Of a stretch of DNA of 64,000 bases, positions 51,544 to 63,490 are shown piece by piece. Position numbers and translations under genes: made by a program. Each line of letters begins with the position of its first letter. Positions within the stretch are counted from its first letter, which is position 1. Source of the DNA: an uncultured Erysipelotrichaceae bacterium (GTDB lineage Bacteria; Bacillota_I; Bacilli_A; Erysipelotrichales; Erysipelotrichaceae); contig CAMVGT010000005.1 in NCBI GenBank assembly GCA_947167125.1, positions 1 through 64,000 on the forward strand, in the 5' to 3' direction. The notes beneath the pieces were generated by a model, which was not told where the DNA came from, ran no database searches, and was given only the letters and a program-made list of their open reading frames with translations.

Positions 51544-53640
51544 TTACAGACTGAACAGCATATCCTCATACAGAGGAAGTTTATAGAATTCGTGGGAGGC
51601 GATTGTTTCATACGCGTCGATTGCGGCGCGCAGATCATTCATCAGCGGACAGACATCATAGTAGATTGCTTTGCCTGTTTTGAATGTATCATTGCCTTCA
51701 ATTGCCTTTTCCCATCCTTCGCCCAATGCTTCAAGCGCATTGTAGGTCTGATCGATCAGAGCGGAAAGTTCGCTGACTCTCTTTTTCAGGAAAGCCGGGG
51801 CGTTTTTGCCGCAGGCATTCAGGGAGGTAGCGTAGAAATTCAGCTCCGCAGTCATTGCCGGAAGGACATCCTTGCGGGTCATTTCCTGCATTGTCTTGAC
51901 TTCAATGCCCATCACCTTGCGGTAGCGCTCTTCAAGGATGTTGCGGTTGGCATTGAGTTCCGCTCTTGAATAGATATCCAGGGAAGTGAAAAGTTCCACA
52001 ACTGCCGGGTCGGAAAGCACCGCAACGGATTCAATGAAGGATTTGACATTCGGCAGTCCGCGGCGGGCAGCTTCCTTGACCCATTCATCACTGTAGCCGT
52101 CTCCGGAGAAGAGGATCTTCTTGTGGCTGTGGATGATGTTGCGGCAGATGTCGAGGGCTTTTTCACGGACATCCTGCAGATATTTGATTCCGTCCAGTTC
52201 ATCCGCAATCTCATTGAGAGACTGCGCCATGATTGCGTTGAGAACCGTGTTGGGGAAAGAAGCACTCATGGAAGAGCCGACCATACGGAATTCAAACTTG
52301 TTGCCGGTGAAGGCGACAGGGCTTGTACGGTTGCGGTCTGTGTTGTCATGCGGGATATAGGAGAGGCCGGAAACAGGATTGAAATCCGGCTTCTTTTCGT
52401 TTTTCTTGGCAGCCTGGGAGGAATGTCCCTGATAGAGGCTGTAGAGAATATCTTCAATATAGCTTCCGAGATAAATGGAAATGATTGCGGGAGGAGCTTC
52501 ATTCGCGCCGAGACGATGATCGTTTCCGGTGCAGGATGCGCTCATTCTCATCAGTACCGGATATGTATCAACCGCTTTGATAAAGGAACAGATGAAGACA
52601 AGGAAACGGATGTTTTCCGCCGGCTTGTCGCCCGGGGAGAAAAGATTCTGACCGTCATCTGTGACAATGGAGTAATTGTCGTGCTTGCCGGAGCCGTTGA
52701 TTCCTTCAAAAGGCTTTTCATGGAGCAGGCAGGCAAGACCGTGTTTCTTTGCGGTTTTGCGCAGGATGTCCATTGTGACCTGGTTCTGGTCGACCGCCAC
52801 ATTTCCGGTACTGAAGACAGGTGCCAGCTCAAACTGTCCCGGCGCCACTTCGTTGTGTTCTGTCTTTGCGTAGATTCCCAGTTTCCAGAGCTCTTCATTG
52901 ACTTCCTTCATAAATTCGCTGACTCTGGCAGGGATAGAACCGAAATAATGGTCATCGAGTTCCTGTGCCTTGGGGGCAGGGGAACCGAAGAGCGTTCTTC
53001 CGGTCAGCCGCAGATCGGCACGCTGTTCGAAGAATTTCCGGTCAACCAGGAAGTATTCCTGTTCCAGACCAACCGAGATATTGCAGGATTTGACATCTTT
53101 ATCGCCAAGCAGGTTGACGACTCTTGTCGCAGCTGTGCTTAAAGCGGAAATGGATTTGAGAAGGGGTTCCTTGCGGTCCAGCGCTTCGCCGTTATAGGAA
53201 ACAAATACGGTCGGGATACAGAGGACTCTGTCGCGGATGAAGACCGGACTGGTCACATCCCAATAGGTGTAGCCTCTGGCTTCAAATGTGGCGCGCAGTC
53301 CGCCGGAAGGAAAACTGGAAGCGTCCGGTTCGCCTTTGATCAGCATTTTGCCGGAAAAGCGTGCAATCGGTTCGCCATCCGCGTCCGGTTCAATGAAGGA
53401 GTCGTGTTTTTCAGCAGTTCCGCCGGTCATCGGCTGGAACCAGTGGGTGAAGTGGGTAACGCCTTTTTCCATTGCCCAGCGCTTCATCGCGTGAGCGATC
53501 GCATCAGCGGTAGGACGGTCGAGTGTTCCTTCATTTGCGACTGTTTTCTTCCATGACTGGTAGATCGGTTTGGGCAGTCTGTCAGCCATTTCCCTTTCGC
53601 TGAACACCAGGGATCCGAATTCTTCAAACGGTTTTTCCAT
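51544..53640 (-). CDS. glnN: Glutamine synthetase type III
   Basis: ATP-dependent ammonium assimilation to glutamine by the large GSIII type, 698 residues against about 470 for GSI. Recognisable parts: FTHWFQPMTGGTAEKHDSF (near 65), GLEQEYFLVD (metal-binding glutamates), NEVAPGQFELAP and GSGKHDNYSI. AAAGGAG lies 8 nt before the ATG. It could capture ammonium produced by NrfA and by peptide catabolism. It is a monocistronic leftward gene. Confidence 0.95.
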   Translation of the reverse strand: MEKPFEEFGSLVFSEREMADRLPKPIYQSWKKTVANEGTLDRPTADAIAHAMKRWAMEKGVTHFTHWFQPMTGGTAEKHDSFIEPDADGEPIARFSGKMLIKGEPDASSFPSGGLRATFEARGYTYWDVTSPVFIRDRVLCIPTVFVSYNGEALDRKEPLLKSISALSTAATRVVNLLGDKDVKSCNISVGLEQEYFLVDRKFFEQRADLRLTGRTLFGSPAPKAQELDDHYFGSIPARVSEFMKEVNEELWKLGIYAKTEHNEVAPGQFELAPVFSTGNVAVDQNQVTMDILRKTAKKHGLACLLHEKPFEGINGSGKHDNYSIVTDDGQNLFSPGDKPAENIRFLVFICSFIKAVDTYPVLMRMSASCTGNDHRLGANEAPPAIISIYLGSYIEDILYSLYQGHSSQAAKKNEKKPDFNPVSGLSYIPHDNTDRNRTSPVAFTGNKFEFRMVGSSMSASFPNTVLNAIMAQSLNEIADELDGIKYLQDVREKALDICRNIIHSHKKILFSGDGYSDEWVKEAARRGLPNVKSFIESVAVLSDPAVVELFTSLDIYSRAELNANRNILEERYRKVMGIEVKTMQEMTRKDVLPAMTAELNFYATSLNACGKNAPAFLKKRVSELSALIDQTYNALEALGEGWEKAIEGNDTFKTGKAIYYDVCPLMNDLRAAIDAYETIASHEFYKLPLYEDMLFSL

Positions 53641-53663
53641 AAGATTTCTCCTTTATGGGAAAA

Positions 53664-53691
53664 ATTTAAGACAATATGCCTTTATGGTCAA
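53664..53691 (-). promoter_or_regulatory. glnN promoter candidate
   Basis: Minus-strand TTGACC (53686-53691) with TTAAAT (53664-53669) at 16-bp spacing, about 25 nt before the start codon. Confidence 0.5.
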
Positions 53692-53781
53692 GAATTTTCA
53701 TAAAAAGCGCAAAAAAATTCAGAAATTCAGTCAGATTTCAAATTATTTTGAAAAAAATACAGAAAAAATTCCGGATCAAAC

Positions 53782-53804
53782 AAAAAAAGCGCTTTTTCAG
53801 CGCT
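53782..53804 (-). terminator. Rho-independent terminator of the Nfu-like gene
   Basis: On the minus strand AGCGCT / AGCGCT with loop GAAAA is followed by T7. Confidence 0.8.
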
Positions 53805-53811
53805 CATATAA

Positions 53812-54117
53812 TCAATAGAATCCGTAAGGGGATGCCTGCAGCATCTTCACGCTCTTGACTTCCGGAACCTCGTCCATCAGAAGAGCCTGGATGCCTTCGT
53901 TCAGGGTTGTGTCAATCGCCATACAGCCCGCACATGCACCGAGCATGGATACGGTAACAACACCGTCTTCATAATCGATCAGCTGTACATCGCCGCCGTC
54001 TGCCTGGATATACGGTCTGATTTTGTTGATGGTGTGTTCGATTCTGTCCAGCAGATCGTTTCTCTTTGCCCTCTCTTCGGGGGTCAGTTCCTTGATTTCT
54101 TCTTTGTTTTCTGACAT
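53812..54117 (-). CDS. NifU C-terminal-domain (Nfu-type) iron-sulfur scaffold
   Basis: A 101-residue protein whose C-terminal two thirds form the NifU domain with the cluster-binding GACAGCMAID (CxxC near residues 63-66). It carries or inserts Fe-S clusters into client proteins. A charged N-terminal leader of about 25 residues precedes the domain. ATG 54117 with AGAGG at 8 nt is favoured over the TTG two codons upstream. Confidence 0.9.
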   Translation of the reverse strand: MSENKEEIKELTPEERAKRNDLLDRIEHTINKIRPYIQADGGDVQLIDYEDGVVTVSMLGACAGCMAIDTTLNEGIQALLMDEVPEVKSVKMLQASPYGFY

Positions 54118-54133
54118 TTTCAACGCCTCTTTT

Positions 54134-54613
54134 CTAGCCGATCCTATGCATTATCAGCGCGATCGCAATACCGAGTATAATACCGCCGATGACTTCGCCC
54201 CATCTGTGGCCGAGCACCTGCTTCAGTTTGATTTCGTATACAGGATCATTGAATACTTCCGGATTCTCCTCCTTCAGATCCTTGATCAATTGTTGCGTAA
54301 CTTTCGCGTTTTGTCCACTGTAATACCTCACATTTGCGGCATCATAGATGACAATAACCGCCATGGTAAGAGTGACCGCGAATATCGCAGAGCGGAACTG
54401 TTCCTGCATTCCGACCGAAACAGCAAGTGCGCTGACCATGGCGCTGTGTGAACTGGGGAATCCGCCGGATGCCCCGATCAGTTTCCAGTGCCATTGCCTG
54501 TGTCTGATATAAAAAATGACCGGCTTTACTGCCTGTGCAAGTACCGCTGCGATCATCGCCGACATAAACGGCTGCATTGACCGCAGTACCGCAATATACT
54601 CCCATCGTGTCAT
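54134..54613 (-). CDS. Divergent PAP2 family (DUF212/YuiD-like) membrane protein
   Basis: The 159-residue protein has an N-terminal hydrophobic part, FPSSHSAMVSALAVSVG (near 52-68), YDAANVRYYSGQNA and a C-terminal LGHRWGEVIGGIILG, the pattern of the DUF212 family related to acid phosphatases/haloperoxidases. Function is unknown in the family. TATAAT lies only 6 nt before the ATG at 54613 and there is no convincing ribosome-binding site, so the transcript may start at or near the AUG. Confidence 0.85.
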   Translation of the reverse strand: MTRWEYIAVLRSMQPFMSAMIAAVLAQAVKPVIFYIRHRQWHWKLIGASGGFPSSHSAMVSALAVSVGMQEQFRSAIFAVTLTMAVIVIYDAANVRYYSGQNAKVTQQLIKDLKEENPEVFNDPVYEIKLKQVLGHRWGEVIGGIILGIAIALIMHRIG

Positions 54614-54619
54614 TCCCGA

Positions 54620-54625
54620 ATTATA
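54620..54625 (-). promoter_or_regulatory. -10 element immediately before a start codon
   Basis: Minus-strand TATAAT whose normal start site would coincide with the ATG of the YuiD-like gene, pointing to a leaderless transcript. The -35 is poor. A plus-strand TATACT lies close by at 54648-54653 for the divergent S1 gene. Confidence 0.45.
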
Positions 54626-54675
54626 GCACACACAAATTTTCCTGTGGTATACTTTCTGCGTGGCAGGTAAATGAA

Positions 54676-55047
54676 ATGACATATAAAGCCGGACAGATCG
54701 TGGAAGGAAAAGTAACCGGTATTCAGCCCTACGGCATCTTCGTGGCGCTGGACCTGAATACCAACGGGCTGATTCATATCTCGGAAATCAGCGACGGTTT
54801 CGTCAGAGATATCACCCGCTATGCGGCAGTCGGGGACACGATCCGTGTCAAGATCATTGATTTTGACGAAAAAACAAACCATGCCAAGCTGTCACTGAAG
54901 GCAATTGCGAGAACCCATTCCCGCAACCGCCGCAAAACCGTGACATACAAGGCATCGCTGCCGCCCATGAAAATCGGATTCCAGTCCATCGCCTCAAATA
55001 TGAGCCAATGGATCCGCGAAGCGGAAAAGGACATTCTGAAAAAGTGA
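54676..55047 (+). CDS. S1-domain RNA-binding protein (YugI/GSP13/CvfD-like)
   Basis: A 123-residue cytoplasmic protein with one S1 RNA-binding domain at residues 4-76 (GQIVEGKVTGIQPYGIFVAL, GLIHISEIS, VGDTIRVKIIDFD) and a basic tail. Small S1 proteins of this type bind ribosomes or mRNA under stress. The ATG at 54676 has AGG upstream in GGCAGGTAAATGAA; the longer frame lies in the divergent promoter region and is unlikely. Confidence 0.85.
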   Translation: MTYKAGQIVEGKVTGIQPYGIFVALDLNTNGLIHISEISDGFVRDITRYAAVGDTIRVKIIDFDEKTNHAKLSLKAIARTHSRNRRKTVTYKASLPPMKIGFQSIASNMSQWIREAEKDILKK

Positions 55048-55073
55048 ACCGCGCCAAAGCGGTTTTCTTTTTG
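55047..55073 (+). terminator. Rho-independent terminator
   Basis: Short stem AACCGC / GCGGTT beginning at the stop codon with a T-rich tail. Confidence 0.65.
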
Positions 55074-55106
55074 GCTCAATCCGGTAAAGACGCATATACC
55101 ATAAAC

Positions 55107-55115
55107 TGATATAAT
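55107..55115 (+). promoter_or_regulatory. Extended -10 promoter
   Basis: TGATATAAT, an extended -10, about 20 nt before the metallophosphatase start. The same TGnTATAAT layout recurs before sepF, the AI-2E gene and cdaA. Confidence 0.55.
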
Positions 55116-55135
55116 GGGTACTGCAGGTTTTGAAT

Positions 55136-55798
55136 ATGGCCGGAAGAACAATTGTAATGACAGACATCCATGGATGTTTCAGGGAATTTGAAAGACTGCT
55201 GGAGGCGGTTCATCTGGATCCGACAGAAGATACTTTTGTATTCCTCGGGGACGCAATCGACCGCGGACCGGATGACTGGGATGTGGTGGAAATGCTTGCC
55301 CAGCTGAGATGGCTGATGGATGATGACCGCTTTATCTGGCTGATGGGAAATCATGAAAAAAAGCTGATCGACAGCCATCCGAAAAAGAAAAAGCTTCCCC
55401 CGTATACAAAAAAGGACATTCTGTATTTTCTGCCGGTATTCCGTGAACTTCCGTATTATGCGGAAACGGAAGACTGCATTTTTGTGCATGCCGGCTACAG
55501 CATGAATCCGAAGAAGAATACCCTGAAACTGATGACCGAGGACCGCTCGGTTCTCAGACGCAAGCGGAAATATTCCGGCAAGCTCTATATTGCCGGCCAT
55601 TCGCCGATTGTCCATCCGCTCTATGTCGATCCCTACGGCAATATCACCAGGGCGGAAAGCGGCATGGACCTTCCCGAACACGGCGCAATCTTTATGGATA
55701 CCGGCTGCTGCAATGGCGGCAGGCTGACTGCGATGGTGATCAAGGACAGACAGATTCAGTTTGTCTCGGTCGCAAGCAGTCAGAATCCGGTTTTATGA
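55136..55798 (+). CDS. Metallophosphatase (PPP/ApaH-like)
   Basis: Calcineurin-like phosphoesterase of 220 residues. The metal motifs are complete: DIHG (near residue 10), GDAIDRG (near 38), GNHE (near 70), HAG (near 116) and GHSP (near 152). This is the arrangement of serine/threonine protein phosphatases and of bis(5'-nucleosyl) tetraphosphatases; which of the two cannot be decided. ATG 55136 is preferred over a TTG two codons earlier. Confidence 0.88.
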   Translation: MAGRTIVMTDIHGCFREFERLLEAVHLDPTEDTFVFLGDAIDRGPDDWDVVEMLAQLRWLMDDDRFIWLMGNHEKKLIDSHPKKKKLPPYTKKDILYFLPVFRELPYYAETEDCIFVHAGYSMNPKKNTLKLMTEDRSVLRRKRKYSGKLYIAGHSPIVHPLYVDPYGNITRAESGMDLPEHGAIFMDTGCCNGGRLTAMVIKDRQIQFVSVASSQNPVL

Positions 55799-55843
55799 GT
55801 TACAATAGAATTAAGCATTAACGGAAACAGTCATAATCATTGA

Positions 55844-57331
<1,488 letters not shown>

Positions 57332-57344
57332 TCTGACTCTGAAG

Positions 57345-57370
57345 AGGGCGCGCATGCGCTCTCTTTTTTT
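57345..57370 (+). terminator. Rho-independent terminator
   Basis: AGAGGGCGC pairs with GCGCTCTCT (one mismatch) around GCAT, followed by a T7 run after the first GH1 gene. Confidence 0.8.
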
Positions 57371-57381
57371 CGTCTGCTCAT

Positions 57382-57411
57382 GAAAAAAGGACTCCGCTTC
57401 TGCGGAATCCT
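57382..57411 (-). terminator. Rho-independent terminator of the flavodiiron gene
   Basis: On the minus strand GGATTCCGC / GCGGAGTCC (one mismatch) with loop AGAA and a T6 tail. Confidence 0.8.
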
Positions 57412-57424
57412 TCGGGCTGAAATA

Positions 57425-59458
57425 TTACTGCTCAGCCGGTTCGAAATCGTCTCTTCCGTGCTTGCAGATGGGGCACTGATAATCAGCGGGGAGCTCATCG
57501 CCTTCAAACGGTTCAAAGTAGCCGCAGATCTTGCAGATGAATCCCTTTTTCTTTGTGACGGTCACAGCCGGTACATATTCAAACGCATCCTTGCCGTGCT
57601 TGCAGAGCGGACATACATAATCATCCGGCAGATCATGTCCTTCGACAAAGTATCCGCAGATGGTGCATCTCCAGCCTTCCTTCTGCTCATCGGCAGCCGG
57701 CTGTTTCTTCGGCTTGATGTGGGCATGGTAGTAAGCATAGGTTGCGCTCGGCGCATTGGAGAGAACCTTTGCCTCAGTGACATTGGCAATGAACAGGGTG
57801 GAAACACCGAGATCGATTGCCTGAATGACTTCGCATCCGAATACAGCATTTGTAAACTGCGGGATATAGCGGATGCCGTTTGCCAGTCTGTCATTGTATG
57901 TGACATCCGCAAACTTGTCGGTATCTCTTCCGGACTGGAATCCGAAATGCTTGAAGAGATCGAACGGCGCGTCTTCTGTCAGAACGGAAACGTTGAACTT
58001 TCCGGCCTTCTTGATGATGTCGGCTGTGTTGTTTTTGTTAATTACGGATACAGCGACTTTCTTCAGATCGCCTTCGGAAACCTGGGCGGCACTGTTGATG
58101 ACGCATCCGTAGTCTTTGCCGTCAAGCTGCGAAGTCAGAATCTCAAGGCCATAGCTGAATTTGAAGAAGGCAGTCGGATCGACGTCTGCTTCCGCTTTGA
58201 CAACCGGTGCCGGTGCAGCAGCCTGAGCAGGTGCTTCTTCCTTCTTTGCGAAATAACCCGGATTGATATCCATCGCGATGGCGTCAGCCAGTGCGTCAAG
58301 TTCAGCAAGTGTGCCTTCCTTGACAGCGGATTTGATTGTGACAGGTTCCTGGATGAATTCTGTGCCCGGCAGTTTGGCAAGAAGCTCTTTCATGAGCTTG
58401 CCGCTCATCGGACCCCAGGATCCGTTTTCAAGAAGGGCAACCTTGCGGTTCTTCAGGGAGTGGGCAACGATGTCATGGAGCAGATTTTCCATGGTGACAA
58501 AGATGCCTGCGTTATATGTTGTGGCCGCAAAGACAAGGTGTGAATTGCGGAATGCGCTTGCGACGATATAGCTTGCCGGAATGACGGATGTGTCGAACAT
58601 CTCAACCGGTACGCCGCGGTCGGACAGCTTGCCGGCCAGGATGTTTGCCATATTCTCTGTATGGCCGTATACGCTTGCGTAGGCAAGGCAGACGCCTTTG
58701 ACTTCCGGTGTATAGGTGCTCCACTGATTGTATTTCTCAAGGAAGTCGCCGAAATGCTTTCTCCACACAAAGCCATGCAGAGGGCAGACATATTTAATGT
58801 CGAGCGCAGCTGCTTTCTTCAGAACCATCTGAACCTGCGGACCGTATTTGCCGACGATGTTTGTGTAGTATCTTCTTGCCTCATCGAGCCAGTCGTGCAT
58901 GAAGTCAACTTCATCCGCGAAGATTCTGCCGTTCAATGCGCCGAATGTGCCGAACGCGTCAGCGGTGAAGAGGATGCCGTCTGTTTTGTCATAGGACATC
59001 ATGACCTCAGGCCAATGGACCATCGGTGCGTTGATGAATGTCAGTTCATGTTTTCCGGTATTGAGGACATCGCCTTCCTTGACAACCTGAATTCTGTCAT
59101 TCATGTCATAATCGAAATACTGCGCCAGCATCGTCTTGATTTTCGCGTTGCAGATGATGGCTGTATCGGGATATCTGTAAATCAGATCTTCGATGGTTGC
59201 CGCATGGTCCGGTTCCATGTGATGGATGACCAGATAGTCCAGTTTTCTGCCGTTCAGACCGTATGCCACATTGTCAAAGAATGTATGGGCAACAGCCTTG
59301 TCGACTGTATCGAACAGAACAGTCTTTTCATCCAGAAGCAGATAGGAGTTGTAGGAGACGCCGTTGGGAACGCCGTAGACGCCTTCAAAACAAGAAAGTC
59401 TTCTGTCATCAGCGCCTGTCCAGATCAGGTCGCTGAGGATTTGCTTAGTGCAATGCAT
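57425..59458 (-). CDS. Flavodiiron protein with flavin-reductase-like and two rubredoxin domains
   Basis: Reduces O2 to water and/or NO to N2O in anaerobes. The 677-residue chain has: a metallo-beta-lactamase-like diiron domain (HMEPDH near 80, MVHWPEV, FTADAF, PLHGF); a flavodoxin domain binding FMN (YASVYGHTENMA near 262; TYNAG; ENGSWGP); an Ala/Pro/Lys linker near 405-425; a flavin-reductase-like split-barrel domain (about 428-575); and two short rubredoxin domains, CTICGY...CPLC and CKICGY...CPIC. The rubredoxins would pass electrons to the flavin, making the protein largely self-contained. GGAGG 8 nt before ATG 59458. It lies between two GH1 genes transcribed oppositely. Confidence 0.92.
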   Translation of the reverse strand: MHCTKQILSDLIWTGADDRRLSCFEGVYGVPNGVSYNSYLLLDEKTVLFDTVDKAVAHTFFDNVAYGLNGRKLDYLVIHHMEPDHAATIEDLIYRYPDTAIICNAKIKTMLAQYFDYDMNDRIQVVKEGDVLNTGKHELTFINAPMVHWPEVMMSYDKTDGILFTADAFGTFGALNGRIFADEVDFMHDWLDEARRYYTNIVGKYGPQVQMVLKKAAALDIKYVCPLHGFVWRKHFGDFLEKYNQWSTYTPEVKGVCLAYASVYGHTENMANILAGKLSDRGVPVEMFDTSVIPASYIVASAFRNSHLVFAATTYNAGIFVTMENLLHDIVAHSLKNRKVALLENGSWGPMSGKLMKELLAKLPGTEFIQEPVTIKSAVKEGTLAELDALADAIAMDINPGYFAKKEEAPAQAAAPAPVVKAEADVDPTAFFKFSYGLEILTSQLDGKDYGCVINSAAQVSEGDLKKVAVSVINKNNTADIIKKAGKFNVSVLTEDAPFDLFKHFGFQSGRDTDKFADVTYNDRLANGIRYIPQFTNAVFGCEVIQAIDLGVSTLFIANVTEAKVLSNAPSATYAYYHAHIKPKKQPAADEQKEGWRCTICGYFVEGHDLPDDYVCPLCKHGKDAFEYVPAVTVTKKKGFICKICGYFEPFEGDELPADYQCPICKHGRDDFEPAEQ

Positions 59459-59587
59459 GATGATTACCTCCAATATTTCCTGTATATGAATTGTACTTTA
59501 TTTTCCGCACGGTGATAACAGGATTGAATGAAAATCAGATGAATATCCGCATCATCAGAAAACGATAATTCTGCTAGAATTGCATTG

Positions 59588-60382
59588 ATGCTTTACAGGG
59601 AAGAAAAATATCTGAGTGCCGCTCTGAAACTGCTGGAAAAATGGATACCGTCTCCGCCGGCCGTCATGATGGAAAAATGGAAGGGGCAGAGTGAGGATGA
59701 GGCTGACTGGAATGTGGAGGAGGCTGCCGGCGGGCTGGTCTTCTGCATTTTCGGATGGCCGGAAACAGACAGCGAGCGCTGCGTGCTTCTTGTCTATGAT
59801 GAACAGATGCGTGTGATTGCGGATGCGTCCGCAGTACACTGCAGTGTTTCCGCTCTGCTTGGATCATCAAAGCTTTATGATGAACTCAGTGAGGAAAGCG
59901 ACTGGATGTATCTTGAGCACTATACGCTCTGCGGCTATATGTTTCCTCAATATGAATATCCTTTCTGTCTGCAGGGAAAAGCTGTGAAAGAGAAGGGGGA
60001 AGCACTGCTGTTTTCTTCTCTTTATGTAACAGGGTCATACCGCAGAAGAGGGATCTTTACAGTCATGATCCAGATGATGCGGGATTTCGCGCTGCGCAGA
60101 TCAAGCGGAAATACAGAACTGTATTCCGTTATTTCCCTGGATCCGGACATCGCCGTATACGGTCCTGACGCAAAGGATGAACCGTATTACTATTCCTTTG
60201 AAAAGGATGAACCCGTCAGGCAGCTGAACGCGATGATTCTTGAAAAAGCAGGCTTTGATGTGCTGCGTCTTGAAGAAACAGAAGAGGATCCGGAAGCCGA
60301 TGGCACAAAGCTGTGGTTTGCGGTGAAAAAGGAAAATGATCTGATTGTCGACGTTCAGGAAAAGCAGATTCAGAAAAACTGA
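59588..60382 (+). CDS. GNAT family N-acetyltransferase
   Basis: A 264-residue protein with a GNAT acetyl-CoA segment LYVTGSYRRRGIFTVMIQMM near residues 146-165. The N-terminal ~110 residues do not match anything I recognise, and the C-terminus is acidic. The substrate is unknown. No clear ribosome-binding site precedes ATG 59588, and a TAGAAT lies seven bases before it, so a very short leader is possible. Confidence 0.7.
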   Translation: MLYREEKYLSAALKLLEKWIPSPPAVMMEKWKGQSEDEADWNVEEAAGGLVFCIFGWPETDSERCVLLVYDEQMRVIADASAVHCSVSALLGSSKLYDELSEESDWMYLEHYTLCGYMFPQYEYPFCLQGKAVKEKGEALLFSSLYVTGSYRRRGIFTVMIQMMRDFALRRSSGNTELYSVISLDPDIAVYGPDAKDEPYYYSFEKDEPVRQLNAMILEKAGFDVLRLEETEEDPEADGTKLWFAVKKENDLIVDVQEKQIQKN

Positions 60383-61966
<1,584 letters not shown>

Positions 61967-61985
61967 AATCATTGATTGATGAAAG

Positions 61986-62010
61986 CAGCGGCAGAAATGC
62001 CGCTGTTTTA
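61986..62010 (+). terminator. Rho-independent terminator
   Basis: Perfect stem CAGCGGCA / TGCCGCTG with loop GAAA and TTTT after the second GH1 gene. Confidence 0.85.
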
Positions 62011-62067
62011 ATATCTGCTGATTTCGCAATAGTTTCACAGCCGTTCAAGCGGAACATGGAACGGTTA

Positions 62068-62076
62068 TGCTATAAT
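62068..62076 (+). promoter_or_regulatory. Extended -10 promoter of cdaA
   Basis: TGCTATAAT; the ATG at 62075 lies within this element, so it cannot be the translation start if this promoter is used. Confidence 0.55.
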
Positions 62077-62104
62077 GGGATGGTTAAACAAAGGGGTGAT
62101 TACT

Positions 62105-63490
62105 CTGTCGGCTTATAACCTGAATATTACATTTGAAAACATCCGGACGGTAACCGTGATGTTTCTGGATATTTTTATACTCTGGCTGATTATCTATTAC
62201 GCGCTGCGGATTATCCGCAACAACACGAGAACAATCCAGATTTTTAAAGGTGTTCTGTTTGTCATTGTCATTGACGGACTTGCGAAGTTCTTCGGTCTCA
62301 AGACGCTGCAGTACCTTGCGGATATGTTTCTGAACTGGGGATTCCTCGCGATTATTCTGATTTTCCAGCCGGAATTCCGTTCCCTTCTGGAGCGGATGGG
62401 AAAATCCAATGTGCTTTCGAGAATTACCACACTGACCGGGGATGAAAAGGAACATCTGGTCGATCAGATCGTAACCGCGGTGATGTTATTAAGCGCGGAT
62501 CAGACCGGTGCCCTGATTTCCATCGAGCAGTCCCATTCCCTGGAGGATTATATCCAGACCGGCACCCGCATGAATTCCGATGTGACAGCGGAACTGCTCA
62601 CATCCATCTTTGTCACCACAACACCGCTTCATGACGGTGCCGTCATTATCCAGGGTGACAAGATCGCCTGCGCGTCCGCTTATTTCCCGCCGACCAATAT
62701 GGATCTGCCTTCCCGCTACGGCGCAAGGCACAGGGCGGCGATCGGAATCAGTGAAATATCCGATGCCGTAACAATTGTTGTTTCAGAAGAAACCGGCAAT
62801 GTTTCAATTACCCAGAGCGGACAGATTATTCCAGTGAACAGACAGCAGCTCAGGGATTACCTGATGCGTGTAATCTGCGGCGAAGTGACCGAACTGCACA
62901 GCGCTCCGGCAGGATACCGTTCCACCGTGATTTCCGAAGAGAAGAATACCGGCGCAAAGCGCGGCAGAGTTTTAAGCAAGCTCGCAATCAAGAAACAGAA
63001 CGCTCCGGTCAGCGAAAAGATCGAAGCGGAAGAAGTCAGGCCTGCGGAAAACGCACCGGCTCCGGAACCCGTGAATGAACCGGAACCTGAACCGGTATCC
63101 GAACCGCAGATGACTGCTGATGAACAGGCGGAAGCGGCTGAAATGAAGCTGCCTCACCGCAAGGCGATGGCAAAGCCGAGCTATCCGAGCAGAAAACCTG
63201 CAGAGACAGTCACGGAAGAACCGCAGCCTGAAGAAGAAACTGTTTATGAAGCACCAAGACGCATGACGGCGGAAGAAGTCAAGGCGGCAAGGGAAGCCTC
63301 CCGTCAGCAGTACTCCCGCGTCATCCGCGATACCGATGATGAAAAGTATGATACAGCCATGCTGGACATCTCCAAAATCGTCGGATTCAAAGATGAACTG
63401 AATGAGACATTCGAGATGGTTGACATGATGCCGGATGATACCGGCAGCCGCAGAACCTCCGGAAACAGGGAAGGAGGCACAAATGACTGA
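62105..63490 (+). CDS. cdaA: Diadenylate cyclase CdaA with a long C-terminal tail
   Basis: Membrane-bound c-di-AMP synthase. Three N-terminal helices (about 15-85) lead to the DAC domain with DGA (177-179) and RHR (208-210). Canonical CdaA has about 275 residues; here about 190 more follow, rich in Glu, Pro and Ala, ending with DISKIVGFKDELNETFEMVDMM. The frame opens at ATG 62075, but that lies in the -10 element. An AAAGGGGTGA ribosome-binding site fits a CTG at 62105, with GTG 62096 as the alternative; the start is uncertain. It overlaps cdaR by 8 nt. Confidence 0.9.
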   Translation: MSAYNLNITFENIRTVTVMFLDIFILWLIIYYALRIIRNNTRTIQIFKGVLFVIVIDGLAKFFGLKTLQYLADMFLNWGFLAIILIFQPEFRSLLERMGKSNVLSRITTLTGDEKEHLVDQIVTAVMLLSADQTGALISIEQSHSLEDYIQTGTRMNSDVTAELLTSIFVTTTPLHDGAVIIQGDKIACASAYFPPTNMDLPSRYGARHRAAIGISEISDAVTIVVSEETGNVSITQSGQIIPVNRQQLRDYLMRVICGEVTELHSAPAGYRSTVISEEKNTGAKRGRVLSKLAIKKQNAPVSEKIEAEEVRPAENAPAPEPVNEPEPEPVSEPQMTADEQAEAAEMKLPHRKAMAKPSYPSRKPAETVTEEPQPEEETVYEAPRRMTAEEVKAAREASRQQYSRVIRDTDDEKYDTAMLDISKIVGFKDELNETFEMVDMMPDDTGSRRTSGNREGGTND

